A stretch of 25,211 nucleotides of DNA, taken from JAICIG01 sp035532215. Its GTDB lineage: Bacteria > Planctomycetota > Planctomycetia > Pirellulales > JAICIG01. Both the position numbers and the translations under genes were made by a program. The notes beneath the pieces are model-generated. The model was not told where the DNA came from. It saw nothing but the letters and a program-made list of their open reading frames with translations, and did no database searches. Each line of letters opens with the position of its first letter. Position 1 is the first letter of the stretch. Location: the NCBI GenBank assembly GCA_035532215.1, contig DATKRK010000393.1:1-25211 (forward strand), read 5' to 3'. Below are positions 8,692 to 16,597 of this stretch, piece by piece.

Positions 8692-10272
8692 ATGACCAGC
8701 GCGGAAGCTTGCGGCAGCGAACCCGGCCGCATCGCCGATGAAAAGGTGCTCGTTTTCGACTTCGGCTCGCAATATGCGCAGTTGATCGCCCGGCGGGTGC
8801 GCGAGCAAAACGTCTATTGCGAGATCGTCCGGCACAATATCTCCGCCGAGCGCGTCCGCGAATTGGCGCCCAAGGGGCTGATCCTTTCAGGCGGACCGGC
8901 GAGCGTCTACGAAACGGGCGCCCCCAAGTGCGATCCGGAAATCTTTCGCCTCGGCATTCCAGTGCTGGGCATTTGCTACGGCATGCAACTGGCGTGCGAA
9001 GTGCTGGGCGGCAAGGTCGATAGCGCTCCGGCCCGCGAATACGGCCGCGCAATGGTTCGCGTCACGGCGCCGGGGGGGTTGTTCGAAGGCGTGCCGCCGG
9101 AAATGGAAGTCTGGATGAGCCACGGCGACCAGGTTTCGCAAGTGGCCGCCGACTTCGCTCCGCTAGCCGCCACGGCCACCTGTCCGATCGCCGCCGTCAA
9201 GCACGCCTCGCTGCCGGTCTATGGGCTGCAATTTCACCCTGAAGTCACGCACACGCCGCAAGGCGGCCAACTGCTAGCGAATTTTCTGAAAAACGTCTGC
9301 GGCTGCCGCGGGCTCTGGCATTTGGGCGATTTCGCCGCCGAGGCGGTCGAACGGATCCGCCGGCAGGTCGGAGGCCGCCGCGTGATCTGCGGGCTGTCGG
9401 GCGGCGTCGATTCGTCGGTCGTTGCGGCGCTGATCTATCAGGCGATCGGCAAGCAATTGTCGTGTATCCTGGTCGACAACGGCTTGTTGCGTCAGGCGGA
9501 AGAAGAAGCCGTGATCCGCGAGTTTTCCGCCCACTTCCAGACCGATTTGCACGTAGTGAAGGCCGAAGACCGCTTTCTGGCGGCCTTGGCAGGCGTCACC
9601 GATCCGCAAGAGAAGCGGCGCCGCATCGGCGGGGCGTTCATCGATTGCTTTGCCGACGAGGCAACCAAGATCGAAGGCGCCGGGTTCCTGGCCCAAGGCA
9701 CGTTGTACCCCGACGTCATCGAAAGCGGCGCCGCGGTCGACGGGCCCGCCGCCACGATCAAGCTGCACCACAACGTGGGCGGCTTGCCAGAAGACCTGAG
9801 CTTCAAGCTGATCGAGCCGCTGCGAGATTTGTTCAAGGACGAAGTCCGCCGGCTCGGCTTGCAACTCGGTCTGCCCGAGGAAATCGTCTGGCGTCATCCG
9901 TTCCCTGGGCCGGGGTTGGCGGTGCGCTGCTTGGGCGAAGTCACCAAAGAGCGGCTGCACCGTCTGCGCGAGGCCGACGCGATCGTCGTGGCCGAAATCA
10001 AGGCGGCAGGCTTGTACCGCGAAACGGCGCAGTCGTTCGCCGTGCTGCTGCCGGTGCAAAGCGTCGGCGTGATGGGCGACGCCCGCACGTATGAAGATGC
10101 GATCGCCGTCCGCTCGATCAACACCGAGGACTTCATGACCGCCGATTGGAGCCGCTTGCCCTACGATCTGCTGGCGCGGATTTCGACGCGGATCATCAAC
10201 GAGGTGAAAGGCGTCAACCGCGTCGTCTACGACATCAGCTCGAAGCCGCCCGCCACGATCGAGTGGGAATAG
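8692..10272 (+). CDS. guaA: GMP synthase (glutamine-hydrolysing)
   Basis: This enzyme converts XMP to GMP using ATP and glutamine, the last step of guanine nucleotide synthesis. The 526-residue length matches the E. coli enzyme (525). The N-terminal glutaminase carries Cys95 in GICYGMQ, with His182 and Glu184 in GLQFHPEVTHT. The ATP-pyrophosphatase P-loop is SGGVDSS (236-242). The C-terminal dimerisation domain ends in the family sequence KPPATIEWE. The frame opens at GTG 8671, but that codon lies directly after the T-tract of the leader hairpin; ATG 8692 is preferred, although its ribosome binding site is weak. It is monocistronic here and converges on the mutase-like gene. An inverted repeat fills the 110-bp gap between them. 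Confidence 0.97.
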   Translation: MTSAEACGSEPGRIADEKVLVFDFGSQYAQLIARRVREQNVYCEIVRHNISAERVRELAPKGLILSGGPASVYETGAPKCDPEIFRLGIPVLGICYGMQLACEVLGGKVDSAPAREYGRAMVRVTAPGGLFEGVPPEMEVWMSHGDQVSQVAADFAPLAATATCPIAAVKHASLPVYGLQFHPEVTHTPQGGQLLANFLKNVCGCRGLWHLGDFAAEAVERIRRQVGGRRVICGLSGGVDSSVVAALIYQAIGKQLSCILVDNGLLRQAEEEAVIREFSAHFQTDLHVVKAEDRFLAALAGVTDPQEKRRRIGGAFIDCFADEATKIEGAGFLAQGTLYPDVIESGAAVDGPAATIKLHHNVGGLPEDLSFKLIEPLRDLFKDEVRRLGLQLGLPEEIVWRHPFPGPGLAVRCLGEVTKERLHRLREADAIVVAEIKAAGLYRETAQSFAVLLPVQSVGVMGDARTYEDAIAVRSINTEDFMTADWSRLPYDLLARISTRIINEVKGVNRVVYDISSKPPATIEWE

Positions 10273-10310
10273 AGCAGGGCAGGCGGCAAACGATCAAAGT
10301 TCCGACGCTT

Positions 10311-10370
10311 CGTGGGGCGGCCTTCCAGGCCGTCTGTGACAGACCAGGCGGCCTGGAAGGCCGCCCCACG
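10311..10370. repeat. Perfect 22-bp inverted repeat between convergent genes
   Basis: Arms 10311-10332 and 10349-10370 are exact reverse complements, separated by 16 nt that themselves contain TCTG-TGA-CAGA. The arm core GGCGGCCTTCCAGGCCG is itself nearly palindromic. It lies between the guaA stop and the mutase stop. There is no T-tract on either side. From memory this sequence type is dispersed in planctomycete genomes. It could act as a bidirectional transcript end. Confidence 0.85.
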
Positions 10371-10382
10371 ATCTTGCGGCGC

Positions 10383-11636
10383 CTATGCCAGTACGGCAGA
10401 CAACGGCCGATCGCTCTGACTGAGAATAGTCAGCACGAGCGACAGCGTTTTCAGCCCATCGGCCATCGGCCGTCGCCCGCCGTGCCAGAAGCGGCCGCTG
10501 GCGCCGCCGCCGAAGATCGCCCGGGATTCGCGCATCGCAGCGTCCATCGCCGCGCGAGAGGGCTCGCTGACGACGACTCTAGCCCCGGCCGCCGTCAGTC
10601 GCTCGACCGTCGCTCGCGAAGTGCCTTGTTCGAGCACGATCGTGGCGCCGGCTTGCCGGCTCGTCAGATTACGGGCTGCGAGCAGCAGCATTTGTTCGGC
10701 GGTCAGGTTCGCGCCGCGCTCGTCGACAAAGCGACACGCCTCGCCGTCGCCATCGATCCAGACGCCAAAATGCGCTCGCTCGGCGATGACGCGGTCGGCT
10801 AAATTCAATGCCCCGGCGGCCGGACCTTGCGCCGCCTCGCGGCAGAGCAACATTTGACAGGCCACCGCCGTCGCCAGGCGCCGAAAATAGCCGACCAGCG
10901 GCCGGCAGCCCGTGTCGAGCACGAATCGCAACGGGCGAAGGGCGTGATAGAATTCCTGCAGCCCGGCCAAATAGAGCTGTTCGGCCTGGAACCGGGCTAA
11001 GGCGCCATAGGCTCGCGTGGGCCGGTCGACGCCCCGTTCGCACAAGGCCTGGATGGCTTGCAACTCGGCGCCTGCCGAAATCGGCCGGCCTGCGGCGCCC
11101 CAGAGCTTGAGTCCGACCGTGTTGGCTTCGCCGCTGGGATTGCCGACGAGCAAGCCGCCGGCGGCCTGGAGATGCTCGATGGCCCAGGCGAGCGAAGCCG
11201 CCGTGGCCGCGCCGAGATCGACCACTTTGCACCCCGCCCATCGCAAGCCGTCGCTCGCGGCGGCCACCAGTTCCGGCGCCAGCGCGCGGCCGTCGCCGGC
11301 AAGCGCCACGGCCCCGAGCGGGTCCGCAGATCGCCGCGCAAGATAGACGCCGAAAGAGGCGGCGAATTGCCGCGTCTCGACGGGCGATAGCTCGTTCGAA
11401 TAGACGCCGGCGACGCCTTCCTCAGTGAAAAGCGAGCCGACGACGATCCGGCGCCGCGCCAGCGCCAGCATCTTGACCACGCCCGTCGAAAGCGTCCCCG
11501 TCTCGTCGCGATGAGGGCATTGGCGGCACTTCGGATAGAAGCTCGCCAGCCGCCCCAGGTGAATCGCCGGGGAAATCGCGTAAGCTTCGTCTGGACAACG
11601 ATAAACGGTGGTTTCGGGCTCGGAAATCGACGGCAT
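10383..11636 (-). CDS. Degenerate phosphohexomutase-like protein
   Basis: The 417-residue protein resembles the alpha-D-phosphohexomutase family (phosphomannomutase/phosphoglucomutase). Similar segments are GVAGVYSNELSPVETRQFA (74-92), the GDGRALAPELVAAASDGL segment (114-131), a loop-plus-strand GNPSGEANTVGLKLWG (165-180), an Asp-rich WIDGDGEACRFVDERG (293-308, metal loop) and FGGGASGRFW (375-384, sugar loop). Two things are unlike an active enzyme. The TASHNP phosphoserine loop is replaced by LLVGNPSGEAN, and the protein stops at RPLSAVLA, about where the C-terminal phosphate-binding domain should begin. An N-terminal extension carries CPDEAY and CRQCPHR (Cys14, Cys37, Cys40), possibly a metal site. 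A regulatory or binding role is possible; catalysis is doubtful. It stands alone on the minus strand. Confidence 0.7.
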   Translation of the reverse strand: MPSISEPETTVYRCPDEAYAISPAIHLGRLASFYPKCRQCPHRDETGTLSTGVVKMLALARRRIVVGSLFTEEGVAGVYSNELSPVETRQFAASFGVYLARRSADPLGAVALAGDGRALAPELVAAASDGLRWAGCKVVDLGAATAASLAWAIEHLQAAGGLLVGNPSGEANTVGLKLWGAAGRPISAGAELQAIQALCERGVDRPTRAYGALARFQAEQLYLAGLQEFYHALRPLRFVLDTGCRPLVGYFRRLATAVACQMLLCREAAQGPAAGALNLADRVIAERAHFGVWIDGDGEACRFVDERGANLTAEQMLLLAARNLTSRQAGATIVLEQGTSRATVERLTAAGARVVVSEPSRAAMDAAMRESRAIFGGGASGRFWHGGRRPMADGLKTLSLVLTILSQSDRPLSAVLA

Positions 11637-11700
11637 CGGCTGCGAGGCGTCCCAGCGGAAATAGTCTGAGGCGATTCACTGCGAATCGGCGGGGGCGACT

Positions 11701-11729
11701 TATTTAGAGCCAAGCCAGCGCCGGGTCAA
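11701..11729 (-). promoter_or_regulatory. Possible promoter of the mutase-like gene
   Basis: Read on the minus strand, TTGACC (11729-11724) and TAAATA (11706-11701) are 17 bp apart, in one of the few AT-rich spots of the gap. The -10 match is only partial. RNA would begin about 58 nt before the start codon at 11636. Confidence 0.4.
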
Positions 11730-11816
11730 GATCAACGGACCGCCGCTTGCCGTGCGACCGCACGATCGCTGCCGTCGGGAAGCGCAAATCTTAACGCCGC
11801 TTTGCGAGTTGAGTGG

Positions 11817-11875
11817 CTGGCGGCTGAGCCTTGGCGAAGCCCCAGTTCGCAGAGTTTTGCTCTACCAGCCGCCAG
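11817..11875. repeat. 10-bp inverted repeat in the gap between the mutase-like and Gfo/Idh genes
   Basis: CTGGCGGCTG (11817-11826) and CAGCCGCCAG (11866-11875) are exact reverse complements. A smaller hairpin, AGAG-TTTTG-CTCT, lies inside. The gap 11637-12009 also holds the possible promoter listed separately and about 130 bp (11880-12009) of unexplained noncoding-looking sequence. I see no gene in it. Confidence 0.55.
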
Positions 11876-12009
11876 GCGCCCCGCCGTCAACAAAGATTGA
11901 TGCTATGCACGGCGCCACGCTTTCGCGCTTGCGAAGCATGCGACTCTCGCGGAGATGCATGCCTACTCCGGCTCGGCGACGGCAAAGGCATGGCACTCTG
12001 CCTGCTGCT

Positions 12010-13074
12010 CTAATCGCGATCCAGCGGCAAACCGATCGGCTCGCCGGCGACGGCGCTGCGGGCGACGGCCTCGGTGAATTCCATGTACCGCACGCCGGCG
12101 GCGAAGTCGCTGAATTCAATGCGGCCCCGGCCGCGAATGGCGTCGACGAATTCCGCTTCCACGCGCCAGCCCAAGGCTTCGTCAGCGGGCACTTCGACTT
12201 CGCGAAGCTCGCTTTCGCCCTGCCGCGCGGCCCACAAGCGGTCTTGCGGCGCCAACTCGTACTTGAGCGTCCCCTGGCTGCCGTAGAGTTCAATTCGCGT
12301 CCCCGCGCCGAACCGGGTCACGCCGCTCGCGTGATAGATCGCGTGCGCCCCGTTCTCAAGCGTGGCCAGCACGTGGACGCTGTCGGGCGTTCCGACGCGG
12401 CGGCGCATGCCGGTCGCCGGATCGAAGCGTTCCTGCACGAACGCCTGAGCCTGGGCGAACACGCGCACCGGCTGCGGAACCCAGCGCATCAGCGTTTCGT
12501 GGACGATGCCCAGCGTGAGCATGTTCAGCCCGCTCAACTCCCGGACTTGCCGCCAGTTCAGCGGGAGCGCGGCGTCGGCCAGGTTGTCGTTGGCCGCCGT
12601 CGCCAGCACCTCGCGCAACTGCCCGAGAAAGCCCGAGTCGATCATCCGCTTCACCACCCGATGCGCGCGGAAGCCGAACGGGCTGGGCACGATCTGGCAC
12701 ACTAATTCGGGATGTTCCTGGCTGGCCTCGAACATCCGCCGGGCTTCCGCGGCGTTCATCGCCATCCGGGCTTCGGTCAGCACGTGTTTGCCTGCTTCCA
12801 ACGCGGCCAGCGTCACCGGGCAGTGCAGATACGGCCAGGCGCCGATCAAGACCGCGTCCAGTTCCGGATCGGCGACCAGGTCTTGCCAGTGCTCGTAGGT
12901 CTTGGGAATGTCGAATTCGCGAGCGGCGGCCGAGGTCGATTCGGGCCGCCGATTGCAGACCGCGCGGATCTCCACGTTCTCGCAGGCCCGCAATCCGCCG
13001 ACGTGCCGCAGTCGCGCATTGCCGCCCAAGCCCACGATGCCGACGCGGATGGTCTGATTCACTGCGGAGGACAT
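12010..13074 (-). CDS. Gfo/Idh/MocA-family oxidoreductase-like protein
   Basis: The 354-residue protein has the two-domain layout of NAD(P)-dependent sugar and inositol dehydrogenases. An N-terminal Rossmann fold carries VGIVGLGGNARLRHVGGL (11-28). Then come the usual DAVLIGAWPYLHCPVTLAALEAGKHVL run and a C-terminal alpha/beta domain with GIVHETLMRW near residue 187. The conserved EKP motif, whose Lys takes part in catalysis in the family, reads TEARMAM (100-106). Activity or substrate may therefore differ. The substrate cannot be told from sequence. ATG 13074 is preferred over the upstream TTG at 13104 because it gives the family N-terminus. The gene diverges from the SAM hydrolase gene across about 280 bp. 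It may be transcribed from the promoter at 13138-13166. Confidence 0.88.
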   Translation of the reverse strand: MSSAVNQTIRVGIVGLGGNARLRHVGGLRACENVEIRAVCNRRPESTSAAAREFDIPKTYEHWQDLVADPELDAVLIGAWPYLHCPVTLAALEAGKHVLTEARMAMNAAEARRMFEASQEHPELVCQIVPSPFGFRAHRVVKRMIDSGFLGQLREVLATAANDNLADAALPLNWRQVRELSGLNMLTLGIVHETLMRWVPQPVRVFAQAQAFVQERFDPATGMRRRVGTPDSVHVLATLENGAHAIYHASGVTRFGAGTRIELYGSQGTLKYELAPQDRLWAARQGESELREVEVPADEALGWRVEAEFVDAIRGRGRIEFSDFAAGVRYMEFTEAVARSAVAGEPIGLPLDRD

Positions 13075-13137
13075 GGCATTGATCTCGATTGAGGCGCTCG
13101 CCAAAACGCAGCGTTGCAGTTCGCGGTTTTCGCCTTC

Positions 13138-13166
13138 AGTATCCGGGGGCGAGCGAGCGCCGTCAA
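13138..13166 (-). promoter_or_regulatory. Probable promoter of the Gfo/Idh gene
   Basis: On the minus strand TTGACG (13166-13161) and GATACT (13143-13138) are exactly 17 bp apart, 5/6 and 4/6 matches to the sigma70 boxes. The predicted RNA start is about 57 nt before ATG 13074. I found no equally good plus-strand promoter in the rest of this divergent gap. Confidence 0.5.
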
Positions 13167-13355
13167 TTCGGCGCCGCGCCGGGTAGTGATACCAATTGCC
13201 GACATCTAAAAGAATCCCTGTCAGAGCAAAGCATTTCTCCTCGGCGCGGGCAAAGTCGTGAAAACCGCAGAGACCGACGCTCGGGCCAAGAACTGCCGGC
13301 TGTGGTAGGCTACGTGCAAGAAAACACTTTCGAGCGCCGCACGCATTCGATTGCC

Positions 13356-14174
13356 ATGAATTCGCCCGCAGCTAATTGCGAACCAAACGCTCGAACGATT
13401 ATCACGCTGACGACCGATTTCGGCGTCGGCAGCCCTTACGCGGCGGCGATGCGCGGCGTGATCCTGTCGATCAACCCGCAAGCCAACGTGGTCGATCTGA
13501 CCCACGCCATCGCGCCCCAAAACATTCGTCAAGGGGCCTTGACGCTCGATGAGACGACCGGCTGGTTTCCGCCGGGCACGATCCACGTGGCGGTGGTCGA
13601 TCCGGGCGTCGGCAGCCTGCGGCAGATCGTGTATGCCGAAATCGGCGGCCAGCGGTACGTGGCCCCCGATAACGGGCTGCTCGGCCGCTTGGCTCAGCGG
13701 ACGAAGCCCACTAAAATAGTCGCGGTTCGGGAAACAGAGCATTGGCTGCCGCGAGTTTCGGCCACGTTTCACGGTCGCGACATCATGGCGCCGGTGGCCG
13801 CCCGGCTCAGCCTGGGTCTGGCGCCCGATCGGTTGGGGCCTGCGACCGACCGGCTGGTTCAACTCTCCTGGAAAGAGGCCCTCGTTTTGCCTGGAAAAAT
13901 TCAAGGCTCGGTGCTTTCCGTCGATTCGTTCGGCAACTTGATCACCGACATCACCGAAACGATGCTGGCTGCGACGCCGCGCGACGAGACGGTGCGCATC
14001 GTCTGCGACGAGCACGAGACGCAAGGCATTTTTCGCGCTTATTCCGATCAGCCGGCCTGCACCTTGATCGCCTTGATCGGCTCGAGCGGCCAACTCGAAT
14101 TAGCCATCGTCGACGACAGCGCCGCCGCGATGCTCGGCATCGGGCCTGGCGCCGCAGTCACCGTCGCGTGGTGA
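13356..14174 (+). CDS. SAM hydroxide adenosyltransferase (DUF62 family)
   Basis: Members of this family hydrolyse S-adenosylmethionine to adenosine and methionine and are related to the fluorinase and chlorinase of actinomycetes. The 272-residue length fits. Signatures: TLTTDFG (17-23) at the start of the N-terminal domain, VDPGVGS (81-87), YVAPDNGLL (101-109), FHGRDIMAP (138-146) and VDSFGNLITD (189-198) in the C-terminal barrel domain. Asp82, Arg89 and His139 fit the spacing of the Asp-Arg-His triad described for the hydrolases; this assignment is from memory. ATG 13356 is preferred, since the frame is open much further upstream without family similarity. bioA starts 16 nt after the stop codon, so the two very likely share a transcript. 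The physiological reason for SAM hydrolysis is not established. Confidence 0.9.
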   Translation: MNSPAANCEPNARTIITLTTDFGVGSPYAAAMRGVILSINPQANVVDLTHAIAPQNIRQGALTLDETTGWFPPGTIHVAVVDPGVGSLRQIVYAEIGGQRYVAPDNGLLGRLAQRTKPTKIVAVRETEHWLPRVSATFHGRDIMAPVAARLSLGLAPDRLGPATDRLVQLSWKEALVLPGKIQGSVLSVDSFGNLITDITETMLAATPRDETVRIVCDEHETQGIFRAYSDQPACTLIALIGSSGQLELAIVDDSAAAMLGIGPGAAVTVAW

Positions 14175-14190
14175 CCGTCGCGTAGCAATC

Positions 14191-15546
14191 ATGCCTGAAA
14201 CTGCCCGCGAAGAACTCGAGCGTTGGGACCGCGAACACGTCTGGCACGCCTTCACGCAGATGGCCGAGTACGAGCCGCTGGTGATCGAGCGCGGCGACGG
14301 CTGCAAGCTGTACGATCTCGACGGCCGCGAGTATCTGGATGGAGTGAGCAGCCTGTGGTGCAACCTGCACGGGCATCGGCATCCGCGGATCGACGCGGCG
14401 ATTCGGGCGCAGTTGGATCGCGTGGCCCACACGACTTCGCTGGGCGCCTCGAATTCGACGACGATCAAGCTGGCGCGGCGGCTCGTGGAGTTGGCGCCGC
14501 CGGGACTCAATCGCGTGTTCTTCTCCGACGACGGCGCCACGGCGGTCGAAGTGGCGCTCAAAATGGCCTTTCAGCACTGGCGGCAGAAGCCCGACCCACA
14601 GCCCGAAAAAACGACCTATCTGGCGCTAGGCGACGCCTACCACGGCGACACGCTGGGCAGCGTCAGCGTGGGAGGCGTCGAGCGGTTTCACGCGATGTTT
14701 TCGCCCCTGCTGTTCGCCGTCGAGCGTTTGCCGGCGCCGCAAACCTACCGCCTGCCGCCGGGCATCGACGTCGCGGGCGCCTTGCCGCACTATCTCGGTC
14801 AACTCGAACAAGTGCTGGCCGAACGGCACGAGCGGATCGCGGCGATGATCGTCGAGCCGCTGGTACAGGCCGCCGCCGGCATGCTCGCGCATCCGGCCGG
14901 CTATCTGCGCGGCGTGCGCGAGTTGACGCGCCGCTACGGCGTGCTGCTAATCGCCGACGAGGTGGCCGTCGGCTTCGGCCGCACCGGGCGAATGTTCGCC
15001 TGCGAGCACGAAGACGTGGCGCCCGACTTTCTCTGCCTGGCCAAGGGATTGACGGGCGGCTATCTGCCGCTGGCCGCCACCTTGACCACGACCGAAGTCT
15101 GGAACGCTTTTCTGGGCCGCTACGCCGAATCGAAGCAGTTCTATCACGGCCACACCTACGGCGGCAATCCGCTCGGCGCCGCCGCGGCCTTGGCTTCGCT
15201 CGAAGTATTCGACGAAGAACGCGTGTTCGATCATCTGCCGGCCAAAATCGAGCGGCTCGGCGAACATCTCAAGCGCATCTCGCAACATCCACACGTGGGC
15301 GACGTCCGCCAACGCGGGCTGATCGCCGGAATCGAACTGGTCCAGGACCGCGCGACGCAGGCGCCGTTTCCTTGGGCCGAACGGCGCGGGCAGCAAGTTT
15401 GCGACGCGGCCCGCCGGCTGGGCGTGCTGCTGCGGCCGCTGGGCAACGTCATCGTCGTCATGCCGCCCTTGGCCGCGACGATCGAGGAAATCGACCGCAT
15501 CGCGTTGGCGGTCGAGCAAGGGATCGTCGAGGCGACGAAAATGTAA
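14191..15546 (+). CDS. bioA: Adenosylmethionine-8-amino-7-oxononanoate aminotransferase
   Basis: BioA makes 7,8-diaminopelargonate from 7-keto-8-aminopelargonate in biotin synthesis, with SAM (or Lys in some species) as amino donor and PLP as cofactor. The 451-residue protein has the fold-type I features: HVWHAFTQM (16-24), FFSDDGATAVEVALKMAFQ (110-128), GDAYHGDTLGSVSVGG (147-162), IADEVAVGFGRTG with Asp256, the PLP lysine Lys285 in LCLAKGLTGGYLPLAAT, and HTYGGNPLGAAAAL. The N-terminal HVWHAF and YLDGVSSLWCNLHGH segments are typical of BioA rather than of ornithine or GABA aminotransferases. It follows the SAM hydroxide adenosyltransferase by 16 nt. No bioB, bioD or bioF lies in the window. 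It converges on the ExbD-like gene, 57 bp away. Confidence 0.93.
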   Translation: MPETAREELERWDREHVWHAFTQMAEYEPLVIERGDGCKLYDLDGREYLDGVSSLWCNLHGHRHPRIDAAIRAQLDRVAHTTSLGASNSTTIKLARRLVELAPPGLNRVFFSDDGATAVEVALKMAFQHWRQKPDPQPEKTTYLALGDAYHGDTLGSVSVGGVERFHAMFSPLLFAVERLPAPQTYRLPPGIDVAGALPHYLGQLEQVLAERHERIAAMIVEPLVQAAAGMLAHPAGYLRGVRELTRRYGVLLIADEVAVGFGRTGRMFACEHEDVAPDFLCLAKGLTGGYLPLAATLTTTEVWNAFLGRYAESKQFYHGHTYGGNPLGAAAALASLEVFDEERVFDHLPAKIERLGEHLKRISQHPHVGDVRQRGLIAGIELVQDRATQAPFPWAERRGQQVCDAARRLGVLLRPLGNVIVVMPPLAATIEEIDRIALAVEQGIVEATKM

Positions 15547-15603
15547 ACAGCGGTTTCGCGAGAGTGGCTCAATCACGGCCGGACCGAATCCGCCTTCGGG
15601 CGT

Positions 15604-16581
15604 TCATTGGGCGGCGGAATGGCTGCCGTTGGTCGACGCGCCGATGGGCCAGCCGGGCATCAAAGGCCGGCCCGCGACCGAGAAGCCGAGCTGGTACAAG
15701 GCTTCTTTCACTCTCGAATAATCGCCGAAGCTGTCGGCGTAGGTCCACAGGGTCACCGTCGCATGTCTCGGATTGTAATCACTTAGCCTTTCGCGAAATT
15801 GCGAAGTCGTTTGCAGGGCCTCATCCACGGGTTCGCCAAAGTTTTCGTAAACCGGTTCGAGGTCCATTTTGAATATGATCTGCCCCGACATATCGTGTCT
15901 CATGGCGGCATATTCTCCGACGAATCCGTCGATCGGCCCTGCGGCGCCGTGCGCCTGGCCGCCGTTGCGCAATCGTTCCGCCGCGTCTTCGAGGCACGAT
16001 TTTGCGATCTCCTCGAGCGGGACCCAAGCGATGCGGCCGCCCTGCAGCCGAAAGTGGATTTCCTTGCCGAATACCTCGTGGCTAATCGGCGTCGGTCGGC
16101 TTTGAATCTTGATGGGCTTCTTGGCCTTCTCCGCCTGCGACTTCGCCTCGGAGGCTGCGAGTTCAACGCGCGAGAAGTCGAGATCGGCCTTGGCTCGCGC
16201 GCGGCGCAGATCGAACGCTTGTTGCGTTTTGCCGTCAAGCGCTTTGCGGGCCTCGTTCAATTCTCGCTCGTGCTCGGCGATCAGGTAAGCCAGCGTGCCG
16301 CGTTCGGCGAATTGCCCCTGCGCCGCGGCGCCCAGCATTCGAATTTGAACTTCGGTCTTGCGCACATCGCCTTCCAGGCCCGCGGCTTCCGCCGACAGAC
16401 TCTCCAGTTCCGCACGGGCCTGCGATTCATCCCAGTCGGACTGCGAACGAGCCGGGGCGTGCTTGATGCGAATGCCGACCACCATGACCAGGATGATCAA
16501 AATGCCGACGATGTTCGTGACGACGTCGAGAAACGAGTCGCTGCCTACGGCTTCGGCGTCTTGACGATTGGCACGGGCCAT
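15604..16581 (-). CDS. ExbD/TolR-like single-span membrane protein with coiled coil
   Basis: The 325-residue protein has a short cytoplasmic N-tail, one membrane span (about 18-37) and a periplasmic part. The span begins FLDVVTNIVGILIILVMVVG, with Asp19 at its cytoplasmic edge, where ExbD, TolR and MotB carry the proton-bearing Asp. A charged Ala/Glu/Arg-rich region (about 50-160) looks like a coiled coil. A globular C-terminal domain follows (IHFRLQGGRIAWVPLEEI onward). It is the third gene of a minus-strand cassette, 16 nt after the large Gly-rich protein gene. It is probably the second stator-type partner of the MotA/ExbB-like channel. The C-terminal domain is not one I can name. Confidence 0.7.
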   Translation of the reverse strand: MARANRQDAEAVGSDSFLDVVTNIVGILIILVMVVGIRIKHAPARSQSDWDESQARAELESLSAEAAGLEGDVRKTEVQIRMLGAAAQGQFAERGTLAYLIAEHERELNEARKALDGKTQQAFDLRRARAKADLDFSRVELAASEAKSQAEKAKKPIKIQSRPTPISHEVFGKEIHFRLQGGRIAWVPLEEIAKSCLEDAAERLRNGGQAHGAAGPIDGFVGEYAAMRHDMSGQIIFKMDLEPVYENFGEPVDEALQTTSQFRERLSDYNPRHATVTLWTYADSFGDYSRVKEALYQLGFSVAGRPLMPGWPIGASTNGSHSAAQ

Positions 16582-16597
16582 AGCGGCAGGGTTTCCG

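Noticed and set aside
13089..13355. Longer start for the DUF62 protein back to 13089
   Set aside because: The added 89 codons have no family similarity, cover the divergent promoter region and lack a ribosome binding site.
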